In this document: positions 1 to 6,155 of the stretch, piece after piece
How positions within the stretch are numbered: the stretch's first letter is position 1
Layout of the letters: every line of letters starts with the position of its first letter
Source of the DNA: Candidatus Saccharimonadota bacterium
GTDB lineage: Bacteria; Patescibacteriota; Saccharimonadia; Saccharimonadales; Saccharimonadaceae
Length of the DNA stretch: 8,328 nt
Direction of reading: 5' to 3'
Assembly (NCBI GenBank): GCA_028289095.1
Contig: JAQGGY010000058.1
Location: 1-8,328 of the forward strand
The notes under the pieces: model-generated
The model's database searches: none
What the model was told of the DNA's origin: nothing
What the model saw: the letters and a program-made list of their open reading frames with translations, nothing else
Made by a program: the position numbers and the translations under genes

Positions 1-195
1 CAATAGTAGGCAGCCATACCCCGCTGCAAGCAGGATATTCGCGACCACTGCCGCCCGCGCCCTGATAGACTGTTTAGCCTCTTTGGAGATACGCCGGGCA
101 ATCATCAGTAATGCCAACGGCAAGCAAAAGGCAGAAAGGCAAACCGCTGCCTTAACTGACGTCCAAAATATTATTCCTAACACATCAGCGAACAT
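1..195 (-). CDS. Small membrane protein of unknown function, N-terminal part (cut by the window edge)
   Basis: On the minus strand an open frame runs from an ATG at 195-193 to the window edge with no stop, giving 65 residues that begin MFADVLGIIFWTSVKAAVCL. A good Shine-Dalgarno (AAGGAG, complement of 202-207) lies 6 bases before this ATG. An in-frame ATG two codons upstream (201-199) overlaps the SD and is less likely. Residues about 5-33 form a hydrophobic helix, followed by a basic stretch (ARRISKEAKQSIRARA) and a second hydrophobic segment from about 49 to the edge. It therefore looks like a multi-pass inner-membrane protein with a positive cytoplasmic loop. It is divergent from cyoA and shares its intergenic region, so the two may be co-regulated. 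I do not recognise the family. The plus-strand frame over the same bases has no SD and an unconvincing composition, so I treat it as a shadow. Confidence 0.6.
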   Translation of the reverse strand, partial: MFADVLGIIFWTSVKAAVCLSAFCLPLALLMIARRISKEAKQSIRARAAVVANILLAAGYGCLLL

Positions 196-201
196 AGTCA
201 T

Positions 202-207
202 CTCCTT
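202..207 (-). promoter_or_regulatory. Shine-Dalgarno of the divergent membrane gene
   Basis: The complement of 202-207 reads AAGGAG and ends 6 bases before the minus-strand ATG at 195-193. It is one of the strongest ribosome binding sites in the window. It is the main reason for calling a minus-strand gene here and for choosing that start over the ATG at 201-199. Confidence 0.6.
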
Positions 208-244
208 GGACGATACAATTGTCACACTCATCCGAGTAGGTGCG

Positions 245-261
245 ATTGAGCTACCCTCAAT
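245..261. promoter_or_regulatory. Inverted repeat ATTGAG-N5-CTCAAT in the divergent cyoA intergenic region
   Basis: Perfect 6-bp arms (245-250 and 256-261) flank the 5-base spacer CTACC. It sits between the minus-strand gene and cyoA, about 100 bases before cyoA and just downstream of a possible minus-strand -10 (TATAAT at 277-272). The symmetry and position suggest a binding site for a dimeric regulator. The outer half-site TTGA resembles FNR/CRP-family sites, but the fifth base and the 5-base spacing differ from the FNR consensus TTGAT-N4-ATCAA. It could also be an RNA hairpin in the leader of the minus-strand gene, or chance. Confidence 0.35.
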
Positions 262-271
262 TTCTCATTTA

Positions 272-277
272 ATTATA
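272..277 (-). promoter_or_regulatory. Possible -10 element for the divergent membrane gene
   Basis: The complement of 272-277 reads TATAAT, a perfect -10 hexamer. Transcription would start near 264 and give a leader of roughly 70 bases before the ATG at 195. I see no good -35 at the normal distance (GGAGCA at 17-base spacing), so this is tentative. Confidence 0.3.
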
Positions 278-341
278 TACCTACACTTAAGTTTTGCTCC
301 AGATAAATTGGATGTATTAACTGCGATCTCTATGGCGCTTG

Positions 342-350
342 TGGTAAAAT
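342..350 (+). promoter_or_regulatory. Extended -10 promoter of the cyo operon (near-leaderless)
   Basis: TGGTAAAAT is a TGn-extended -10 with one mismatch to TATAAT. Transcription would be expected to start around 357, only 2-4 bases before the cyoA ATG at 360. No convincing -35 lies 17 bases upstream, which fits an extended -10 promoter. The same arrangement occurs at 5135-5143 before another gene in this window. Confidence 0.45.
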
Positions 351-359
351 AAATGCACA

Positions 360-1313
360 ATGCGAAAGCAAAAACCTATGAAAACTACGATTCGCACTAT
401 TCTCATAGTGTTCCTGTTCATTGCATTCGTCGCTGCTAGCAGTTGGTATGTCAGTACGCTCCACATCGACATTCTAAACCCAAAGGGACTGATCGCACTA
501 AAAGAGTACGATTTGCTAGTCTTCACCACCCTTCTTGGCTTCATTATTGTCCTACCGGTTTTCGTCTTAGCTATTTTCATCGCCTGGCGCTACCGCGAAA
601 GTAACACCACGGCAAAATACACACCCAACGTCAGTGGCAATAAGCTAGCAGAAATCATCTGGTGGGGAGTTCCGATTATTCTCATCACGATTCTATCCGT
701 CGTTACCTGGACCAGCACGCATGACCTTGACCCGCACAAGCCGCTTGCCTCGAATGTCAAACCTATTACTGTACAGGTGATTGCGCTTGACTGGAAATGG
801 TTGTTTATCTACCCTGAACAAAATATTGCCACCGTTAATCTGGTGCAGTTTCCTGTCGATACGCCAGTGAACTTTGTAATTACCGCTGATGCACCTATGA
901 ATTCATTTTGGATACCGCAGCTAAGCGGACAAATTTATGCAATGGCCGGCATGACAACAAAGCTGCATTTGAATGCGACCGAAACCGGCGACTATAAAGG
1001 ATCGTCCGCCAATATCAGTGGCGAAGGATTCTCGGGCATGAAATTCACCGCCCGAGCGACCAGCAGAGCGGATTTTGACACATGGATAGCAGAGGTCAAA
1101 ACATCACCTCGCTCCCTTACGGCCAACGAATACAGCGTCCTTGCAGCTCAAAGCAGGAACAATCCCGTTACCTTGTACGCCTCGAGCGTCGACGGACTAT
1201 ATGATACGATATTAATGAAATATATGATGCCCGAAACACAAAAAGCAGAAATTCCAGCTCATGATATGAGCGAGATGGATCACATGAATCATATGGAGAT
1301 GGAAGCACACTAA
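360..1313 (+). CDS. cyoA: Cytochrome bo3 quinol oxidase subunit II
   Basis: Subunit II of the heme-copper quinol oxidase. 317 residues, against 315 in E. coli CyoA as I recall it. Membrane segments are at about 12-30, 52-76 and 97-119, followed by an extracytoplasmic cupredoxin-fold domain at about 135-245 with the DWKW motif at 144-147. The blocks NSFWIPQLSGQIYAMAGM (181-198) and the GFSGMKF block (223-229) match the CyoA family closely. The protein has no cysteine at all, so there is neither a CuA centre (as expected for a quinol oxidase) nor the lipobox cysteine of E. coli CyoA; the N-terminus is probably an uncleaved anchor. The last 17 residues hold 4 His and 5 Met, a tail also seen in E. 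coli CyoA and possibly metal-binding. The start at 360 is chosen because the frame is closed upstream by a stop at 345 and because of the nearby -10. Met7 (378) is the alternative. Its stop overlaps cyoB by one base. Confidence 0.96.
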   Translation: MRKQKPMKTTIRTILIVFLFIAFVAASSWYVSTLHIDILNPKGLIALKEYDLLVFTTLLGFIIVLPVFVLAIFIAWRYRESNTTAKYTPNVSGNKLAEIIWWGVPIILITILSVVTWTSTHDLDPHKPLASNVKPITVQVIALDWKWLFIYPEQNIATVNLVQFPVDTPVNFVITADAPMNSFWIPQLSGQIYAMAGMTTKLHLNATETGDYKGSSANISGEGFSGMKFTARATSRADFDTWIAEVKTSPRSLTANEYSVLAAQSRNNPVTLYASSVDGLYDTILMKYMMPETQKAEIPAHDMSEMDHMNHMEMEAH

Positions 1314-3298
1314 TGAATTTATTCGCAGACATTTTAGGCAAGCTCAGTTTTGACGCGTTACCTCAAGAAATGGTCACCCTTGGCGCTGGTATTGGCATGA
1401 CTCTTGGCGCGCTTGGCCTGGTGGCGCTCATTACGTACTTGAAACGTTGGACATGGCTTTGGAAAGAGTGGATTACCTCCCTGGACCCTAAAAAGATTGG
1501 TATCATGTACATTATCGTCGCCACTGTCATGATGCTCCGTGGCTTTGCGGATGTCATTATGATGCGCCTGCAGCAAGCACTGTCAGTCGGAGATTCTAAC
1601 GGCTTGTTTACCGCCGACACCTTCCAACAAGTCTTTTCCGCCCACGGTACAATTATGATTTTCTTCGTTGCGATGGGATTAATGTTTGGCATTATTAATC
1701 TTATCGTTCCGCTACAGATCGGTGCACGTGACGTCGCATTTCCGTTTCTTAACTCCGTCAGCTTTTGGCTGTTCTTTGCGGGAATGATCATTATCAATCT
1801 TCCAATGGTGCTAGGTGAATTTTCAGCAGCTGGCTGGTTGGCGTATCCTCCATTGTCCGGCAGCCAATACAGTCCCGGGGTGGGCGTTGACTATTGGATC
1901 TGGAGCTTGCAGTTATCGGGTATCGGTAGCTTACTTTCGGGAATTAACTTTATCGTCACTATTCTTAAAATGCGTGCACCGGGTATGACATTAATGAAAA
2001 TGCCCGTTTTCTCTTGGTCTGTGTTGATTTCGATGATTATGGTCATTTTTGCTTTCCCTATCCTCACCGCTACACTCACCTTGCTTTACTTGGATCGAAC
2101 GATGGGCATGCACTTTTTCACCGCTGATGGTGGTGGTAATATGATGATGTACGTCAATTTGATATGGGCATGGGGGCATCCTGAAGTCTATATCCTTGTC
2201 CTTCCTGCATTTGGCATCTTCTCTGAGGTTGTTGCCACCTTCTCACGTAAACGACTATTTGGCTATAAGTCGATGATATGGGCTATGTCAGCAATCGCTT
2301 TTCTATCTTTTATCGTTTGGCTGCATCACTTCTTTACAATGGGTGCAGGGGCAAGTGTCAACGCCTTCTTTGGTATCATGACCATGATCATTGGTATCCC
2401 GACAGGCGTGAAAATATTCAATTGGCTATTCACGATGTTCCGCGGACGTATCAAGTTCAATTCGCCAATGATCTGGTTCATGGGCTTTGTATTCCTCTTT
2501 ACTCTTGGCGGCATGACAGGTGTCATGTTAGCCGTACCAGGTATCGACTACCAGGTCCATAACAGTCTCTTCCTCGTCGCTCATTTCCATACGATGATTA
2601 TTAGCGGTGTCGTGTTTGGCTTCTTTGCTGGGTTGAATTACTGGTTCCCAAAAATCTTTGGATTTACCCTCCATGAAGGACTAGGCAAAGCCGCTGCCTG
2701 GCTGTGGAGCTGCGGCTTTGTGCTTGCCTTTGGACCATTGTTTATTTTAGGGTTGATGGGCGCAACGCGACGACTTGATCACTACGAAGACACGAGCTGG
2801 CAAACGCTTTTTATTATCGCAGGCGTGGGTGTAGCAATTATCGGCTTAGGTATCGCATCCCAACTGCTGCAAATCTTTATCAGCGTTAAGCGCCGCAAGC
2901 AAAACATGGATACGACAGGTGACCCTTGGAACGGTCGAACGCTTGAGTGGTCGACGGTATCCCCTGCGCCATTTTATAATTTCGCCATCATTCCTACAGT
3001 CACCGAGCGCGATCAATTCTGGGAGACAAAACAAACTGGATCCGCGCAAACTGCCCCTATCTACACCGACATTCACATGCCAAAAAATACTGGAGCAGGC
3101 GTTATCATTGCAGGATTTAGCTTTTTAGTCGGCTTCGGCGCAGTGTGGCATATTCCATGGCTGGCAGTAATCGGTGTAGCTGGTGCGATAATCGCCATCG
3201 TCATCCGACTGACTAATGATGAGACGGAGTACACTATACCTGCTACACAAGTTGCCCAACTAGAACTTGCAAGCCAACACAAAGGACAATACAAATGA
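1313..3298 (+). CDS. cyoB: Cytochrome bo3 quinol oxidase subunit I (catalytic, proton-pumping)
   Basis: The catalytic subunit, which reduces O2 to water with electrons from quinol and pumps protons. 661 residues, polytopic, and very close in pattern to E. coli CyoB with a constant offset of +5 at the key positions. Low-spin heme ligands are H111 and H426, the high-spin heme ligand is H424, CuB ligands are H289, H338 and H339, and the cross-linked tyrosine is Y293. The D pathway is intact (D140, N129, N147, E291), as is the K pathway (K367), so a proton-pumping type A oxidase is expected. Quinol-site residues R76, D80 and Q106 are kept, but the position of E. coli H98 is T103. The loop after TM12 with GDPWNGRTLEW (536-546) and the extra C-terminal helices are typical of CyoB. 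The start overlaps the cyoA stop (TAATG), with GGAAG 7 bases upstream. The gene ends in TGA. Confidence 0.98.
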   Translation: MNLFADILGKLSFDALPQEMVTLGAGIGMTLGALGLVALITYLKRWTWLWKEWITSLDPKKIGIMYIIVATVMMLRGFADVIMMRLQQALSVGDSNGLFTADTFQQVFSAHGTIMIFFVAMGLMFGIINLIVPLQIGARDVAFPFLNSVSFWLFFAGMIIINLPMVLGEFSAAGWLAYPPLSGSQYSPGVGVDYWIWSLQLSGIGSLLSGINFIVTILKMRAPGMTLMKMPVFSWSVLISMIMVIFAFPILTATLTLLYLDRTMGMHFFTADGGGNMMMYVNLIWAWGHPEVYILVLPAFGIFSEVVATFSRKRLFGYKSMIWAMSAIAFLSFIVWLHHFFTMGAGASVNAFFGIMTMIIGIPTGVKIFNWLFTMFRGRIKFNSPMIWFMGFVFLFTLGGMTGVMLAVPGIDYQVHNSLFLVAHFHTMIISGVVFGFFAGLNYWFPKIFGFTLHEGLGKAAAWLWSCGFVLAFGPLFILGLMGATRRLDHYEDTSWQTLFIIAGVGVAIIGLGIASQLLQIFISVKRRKQNMDTTGDPWNGRTLEWSTVSPAPFYNFAIIPTVTERDQFWETKQTGSAQTAPIYTDIHMPKNTGAGVIIAGFSFLVGFGAVWHIPWLAVIGVAGAIIAIVIRLTNDETEYTIPATQVAQLELASQHKGQYK

Positions 3299-3897
3299 CC
3301 GCACCACTCGACAACGCCGTAACACTCAAACATACTCCGGACGATAAGCCGCTATTGGGCTTTTGGATATACCTGATGACAGACTGTTTATTGTTCGCCA
3401 GTCTGTTTGCGACATATATCGTCCTTCACAATAATACCTATGGCGGGCCTGGCGGTAGCGAACTATTCGACATGCCGTCAATTCTTGTCGAAACACTAAT
3501 ATTACTCACCAGCAGTTTTACCTGCGGCCTTGCCATGATTGCCGTTCGTCAACGCAGCATAAAACACACGCTCTTTTGGATTGGCTTCACATTTGTATTA
3601 GGTGTCATATTCTTATTTATGGAACTGACCGAATTCAAGCATTTAATTGCCGAAGGTAACAGCTGGCACCGAAGCGGCTTCCTCTCCTCATTCTTTACAC
3701 TTGTAGGTACGCACGGCCTCCATATCGCTATCGGGTTATTATGGCTGCTTGTTATGGGCTGGAAGTTAATTAAGCAAGGCTTCACCATTAATACCATCCG
3801 TCGCCTTACCCTTTTTAGTATGTTCTGGCATTTTCTTGATATCATCTGGATCTTCATCTTTACGTTCGTCTACTTAATCGGAGCATTGCAATTATGA
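3295..3897 (+). CDS. cyoC: Cytochrome bo3 quinol oxidase subunit III
   Basis: Subunit III (COX3 family), an integral membrane subunit that stabilises the oxidase core and carries no redox centre. 200 residues with five predicted helices at about 20-44, 63-84, 93-113, 133-155 and 175-198, the five-helix form typical of CyoC. Recognisable blocks are GFWIYLMTDCLLFASLFATY (22-41), MELTEF (109-114), GTHGLHI (138-144) and FWHFLDIIWIF (177-187). The ATG overlaps the cyoB stop by 4 bases (ATGA). AAAGGA at 3281-3286 provides an SD 8 bases upstream, so translation is probably coupled but also independently primed. Confidence 0.96.
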   Translation: MTAPLDNAVTLKHTPDDKPLLGFWIYLMTDCLLFASLFATYIVLHNNTYGGPGGSELFDMPSILVETLILLTSSFTCGLAMIAVRQRSIKHTLFWIGFTFVLGVIFLFMELTEFKHLIAEGNSWHRSGFLSSFFTLVGTHGLHIAIGLLWLLVMGWKLIKQGFTINTIRRLTLFSMFWHFLDIIWIFIFTFVYLIGALQL

Positions 3898-4265
3898 AAA
3901 AAATTAACTCGCCGTCGCGACATATCATTTCTTATTCGATTGGATTCTTGTCGTCAATTATCCTCACCGTTATCGCTTATGCCGTGGTCGTCCACGACGT
4001 ATTTACAGATTTTTGGTCGCCTGCGGCGATTGCAATCATTCTGGCGGTACTTGCCAGCTTGCAACTTGTCATACAATTACTATTCTTTCTTCATCTCGGT
4101 GACGAAGAGAAACCGCGCTGGAAGCTATTAAGTTTTATATTCGCTTTCATCATCCTTGGTATCGTTGTCTTTGGGTCGCTATGGATTATGTTTGACCTTA
4201 ATGCGCGCATGATGATGTCCCCAGAAGACATGATCAAATACATGAACCGTCAAACGGGATTATAA
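3894..4265 (+). CDS. cyoD: Cytochrome bo3 quinol oxidase subunit IV
   Basis: The small subunit IV (COX4-prokaryotic family), thought to assist assembly of the CuB site and subunit I. 123 residues with three helices at about 11-33, 41-67 and 77-101. Family marks are SIGFLSSIILT (15-25), QLLFFLHL (61-68) and LWIMFDLNARMM (96-107). It runs about 15 residues past the last conserved block, slightly longer than the 109-residue E. coli protein as I recall it. The ATG overlaps the cyoC stop by 4 bases, with GGAG at 3880-3883 as SD. Its stop overlaps the cyoE start by one base. Confidence 0.94.
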   Translation: MKKINSPSRHIISYSIGFLSSIILTVIAYAVVVHDVFTDFWSPAAIAIILAVLASLQLVIQLLFFLHLGDEEKPRWKLLSFIFAFIILGIVVFGSLWIMFDLNARMMMSPEDMIKYMNRQTGL

Positions 4266-5131
4266 TGCTTCAATCAATTAAACGCTATTACTCACTGACA
4301 AAACCAGGCGTACTCTACGGTAACGCCTTAACGGTTGCTGCCGGCTACTTTCTCGCCGCACAGGGCAATGTCGACGTCGCGCTATTTTTCGCCGTCTTTA
4401 TCGGCTCAAGCTTCATCATCGCGTCTGCCTGTGTCATTAACAATTATCTTGACCAGGATATTGATATGATTATGGAGCGGACTAAAAAACGAGTACTTGT
4501 ATCCGGCGAAATTAAAGGCTACCGCGCCGTTATCTTCTCTGCCACCTTAGGCCTTGTCGGTGTTGCAATCCTTGCGCTTTATACCAACAATCTGGTTGTC
4601 CTATTAGGACTCATCGGATTTATTACCTATGTCGTGTTTTATGGGATGCTTTCAAAACGATTATCTATCCATGGCACGTTAGTCGGCAGCATCTCTGGTG
4701 CTATTCCGATACTTGCGGGGTATTGTGCCGGGACCGGCGTCATCGACGTCGGTGCAATCCTCGTCTTTATCATCCTCTTCGCATGGCAATTTCCTGAATT
4801 TTACTCGATTGCCATTTACAGGTCTAAAGAATATAAAGCGGCAGGCATTCCCGTCCTGCCAGTTGTAAAAGGACTGAGACGAACGAAGATTGAAATTTTT
4901 ATTTACACGATGATATTCGTGATTTCAAGCCTGCTATTAACGGTATTCGGTTACGTTGGGTACACTTATTTTATCGTCATGGCCAGCCTTGGAGGCTATT
5001 GGTTATGGCTCGCATTTAAGGGCTTTTCTGCTACAGATAGCGACCACTGGGCACGGCGCATGTTCGGCTTTTCGATGATTATAATATTAGGACTATGCGT
5101 CATGCTTTCGGTGGGGCCACTACTGCCGTAA
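4265..5131 (+). CDS. cyoE: Protoheme IX farnesyltransferase (heme O synthase)
   Basis: A UbiA-superfamily prenyltransferase that adds a farnesyl group to heme B to make heme O, the high-spin heme of the bo3 oxidase. 288 residues, about nine membrane helices. The first Asp-rich motif is NNYLDQDID (59-67), followed by MERTKKR (70-76), both characteristic of CyoE/CtaB. The second conserved loop is EYKAAGIPVLPVVKG (189-203). Unusually, the normally invariant Pro-His in the WQ-x-P-H block is Pro-Glu here (WQFPEF, E178). The start overlaps the cyoD stop (TAATG). I see no good SD, so expression probably depends on reinitiation after cyoD. It closes the cyo operon; the next gene has its own likely promoter. 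Confidence 0.95.
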   Translation: MLQSIKRYYSLTKPGVLYGNALTVAAGYFLAAQGNVDVALFFAVFIGSSFIIASACVINNYLDQDIDMIMERTKKRVLVSGEIKGYRAVIFSATLGLVGVAILALYTNNLVVLLGLIGFITYVVFYGMLSKRLSIHGTLVGSISGAIPILAGYCAGTGVIDVGAILVFIILFAWQFPEFYSIAIYRSKEYKAAGIPVLPVVKGLRRTKIEIFIYTMIFVISSLLLTVFGYVGYTYFIVMASLGGYWLWLAFKGFSATDSDHWARRMFGFSMIIILGLCVMLSVGPLLP

Positions 5132-5134
5132 CCG

Positions 5135-5143
5135 TGATACAAT
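5135..5143 (+). promoter_or_regulatory. Extended -10 promoter giving a leaderless mRNA for the three-helix membrane gene
   Basis: TGATACAAT fits the extended -10 pattern TGn-TATAAT with one mismatch and lies 6 bases before the ATG at 5150. A start site 7 bases after the hexamer would fall on the A of the ATG. No SD exists in the 18-base gap after cyoE and no -35 stands out. It mirrors the element in front of cyoA. Confidence 0.45.
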
Positions 5144-5149
5144 AAATAC

Positions 5150-5428
5150 ATGATTTTACTTACGCATATCATTATCGCACTATCTAGCGTCGTATATACT
5201 ACGCTGCTGCTTTTCCGCCCATCACAAGCGAAATTGTACGTTAGCTACGCGCTGGTTGGCGCAACTCTTGCCAGTGGCATCTACCTAACGGTCGTAAACC
5301 CCGCAAGCATGCTTCGTACATGCACAACGGGGCTTGTATATATCGTGATTGTCACAGCTGGTATCGCGGTCGCACGTAAAAAACTAGCGACAATGCAGCA
5401 GACTGCTTTCGAACGACCTCAACTCTAA
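5150..5428 (+). CDS. Small three-helix membrane protein of unknown function, downstream of cyoE
   Basis: 92 residues with three hydrophobic segments at about 2-22, 29-49 and 59-76, short loops, and a basic ARKK (75-78) after the last helix that suggests a cytoplasmic C-terminus. A single histidine (H6) lies at the start of the first helix, and one cysteine (C58) precedes the third. I do not recognise a family. It lies 18 bases after cyoE on the same strand, so a role beside the oxidase (assembly, heme handling or quinone handling) is possible but only by context. No SD precedes the ATG; the extended -10 at 5135-5143 suggests leaderless translation. An upstream start is excluded by the close cyoE stop region. 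Confidence 0.75.
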   Translation: MILLTHIIIALSSVVYTTLLLFRPSQAKLYVSYALVGATLASGIYLTVVNPASMLRTCTTGLVYIVIVTAGIAVARKKLATMQQTAFERPQL

Positions 5429-5433
5429 TTTGA

Positions 5434-5446
5434 TATAGACTCTATA
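5434..5446. promoter_or_regulatory. Palindrome TATAGA-C-TCTATA before pgl
   Basis: A perfect 13-base palindrome centred on 5440 lies in the 55-base gap between the three-helix gene and pgl. Its right arm overlaps a possible -10 (TATAGC, 5443-5448). No good -35 is visible. It could be an operator over a pgl promoter, but AT-rich palindromes of this size also arise by chance. Confidence 0.25.
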
Positions 5447-5483
5447 GCAACGAGCACTAAGGCATTCTCTAGAAAGGAACTGT

Positions 5484-6155
5484 ATGGACTATACTCCCAG
5501 CGACGATCCAATCACTGCGGCAGCTGAGCATCTTGCCAGCGTTATTCACGAGCACCTAGGCGCCGGAGAGCGAGTACTGTGGTTATTATCAGGCGGGTCA
5601 GGCATTCAAGTCGTCCTAAAAACCGCAAGTCTATTGTCTGACGTCAATTTATCTCAACTTTCTGCGACGCTCAGCGACGAGCGTTACGGTCCAGTTGACC
5701 ACCAAGACGAAAATTGGAAGCAGCTTCTTGACGGCGGTCTTCAATTACCTGGCGCGACACTCTATCGCCCACTGATCGGCAAGGATGCAGCGACCACAGC
5801 TGACGAATTTGGAGCGTGGATGAAGCACCAAATGACGGTGTCGGATTATAAGATCGGCTTATTTGGCATTGGCAGCGATGGTCACACTGCTGGTATAAAG
5901 CCGCACTCAAGCGCAGCAACTGCTATCACATGGGCAGACTGTTACATAGGCGAGGATTTCGAACGTATCACAATTACACCCTTTGGTATTAGCCAACTTG
6001 ACGAAACGGTCATACAAGCATCGGGCACCGATAAGACGCCTACGCTTGAACGGCTACTTCATAACACAATTGAAATAATCGACCAACCTGGGCAAGTGTT
6101 AAAATCGATACCAAAATGTACATTATATACAGACAATAAGGAGCTTTTAAAATGA
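5484..6155 (+). CDS. pgl: 6-phosphogluconolactonase
   Basis: Hydrolyses 6-phosphogluconolactone to 6-phosphogluconate in the oxidative pentose phosphate pathway; cytoplasmic. 223 residues, close to the usual bacterial length for the DevB/SOL-type lactonase of the NagB-like sugar-phosphate isomerase superfamily. Family marks are LSGGSG (35-40), SDERYGPVDHQDEN (64-77) and GIGSDGHTAGIKP (128-140), which correspond to the phosphate- and lactone-binding loops. ERITITP (160-166) matches the following conserved strand. The G-x-G-x-DGHTA block argues for the lactonase over glucosamine-6-phosphate deaminase, and so does the coupled gnd gene. The start is supported by AAAGGA at 5473-5478, 5 bases upstream. 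Its TGA overlaps the gnd ATG by 4 bases. No glucose-6-phosphate dehydrogenase gene is in the window. Confidence 0.9.
   Translation: MDYTPSDDPITAAAEHLASVIHEHLGAGERVLWLLSGGSGIQVVLKTASLLSDVNLSQLSATLSDERYGPVDHQDENWKQLLDGGLQLPGATLYRPLIGKDAATTADEFGAWMKHQMTVSDYKIGLFGIGSDGHTAGIKPHSSAATAITWADCYIGEDFERITITPFGISQLDETVIQASGTDKTPTLERLLHNTIEIIDQPGQVLKSIPKCTLYTDNKELLK
6138..6143 (+). promoter_or_regulatory. Strong Shine-Dalgarno of gnd inside the pgl 3' end
   Basis: AAGGAG lies 8 bases before the gnd ATG at 6152 and within the last codons of pgl. It fixes the gnd start and suggests gnd can be translated efficiently on its own as well as by coupling. Confidence 0.65.

Noticed and set aside
83..352. Plus-strand 89-residue open frame at the left end
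   Set aside because: It has no SD, covers the regulatory region and promoter of cyoA, and is antisense to a frame with a strong SD and clear membrane-protein composition.
1363..1797. 144-residue minus-strand open frame inside cyoB
   Set aside because: It lies wholly antisense to a highly conserved part of cyoB; its composition is what is expected from the complement of a membrane-protein gene.
360..3298. Possible cytochrome c oxidase (CuA) rather than quinol oxidase
   Set aside because: CyoA contains no cysteine and the CuA histidine position is Asn181, so a CuA centre cannot form; the sequence blocks are those of CyoA and CyoB.
3296..3298. Possible recoding of TGA as in Gracilibacteria or Absconditabacteria
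   Set aside because: TGA ends cyoB, cyoC and pgl exactly at ATGA overlaps with the next start, and no in-frame TGA interrupts the conserved proteins.
5150..5428. Idea that the three-helix gene is a sixth structural subunit such as a cyoE duplicate or cyoD-like protein
   Set aside because: It shows none of the CyoD marks (QLxxQxxFFLHL, LNxRM) nor any UbiA motif, so only position links it to the oxidase.
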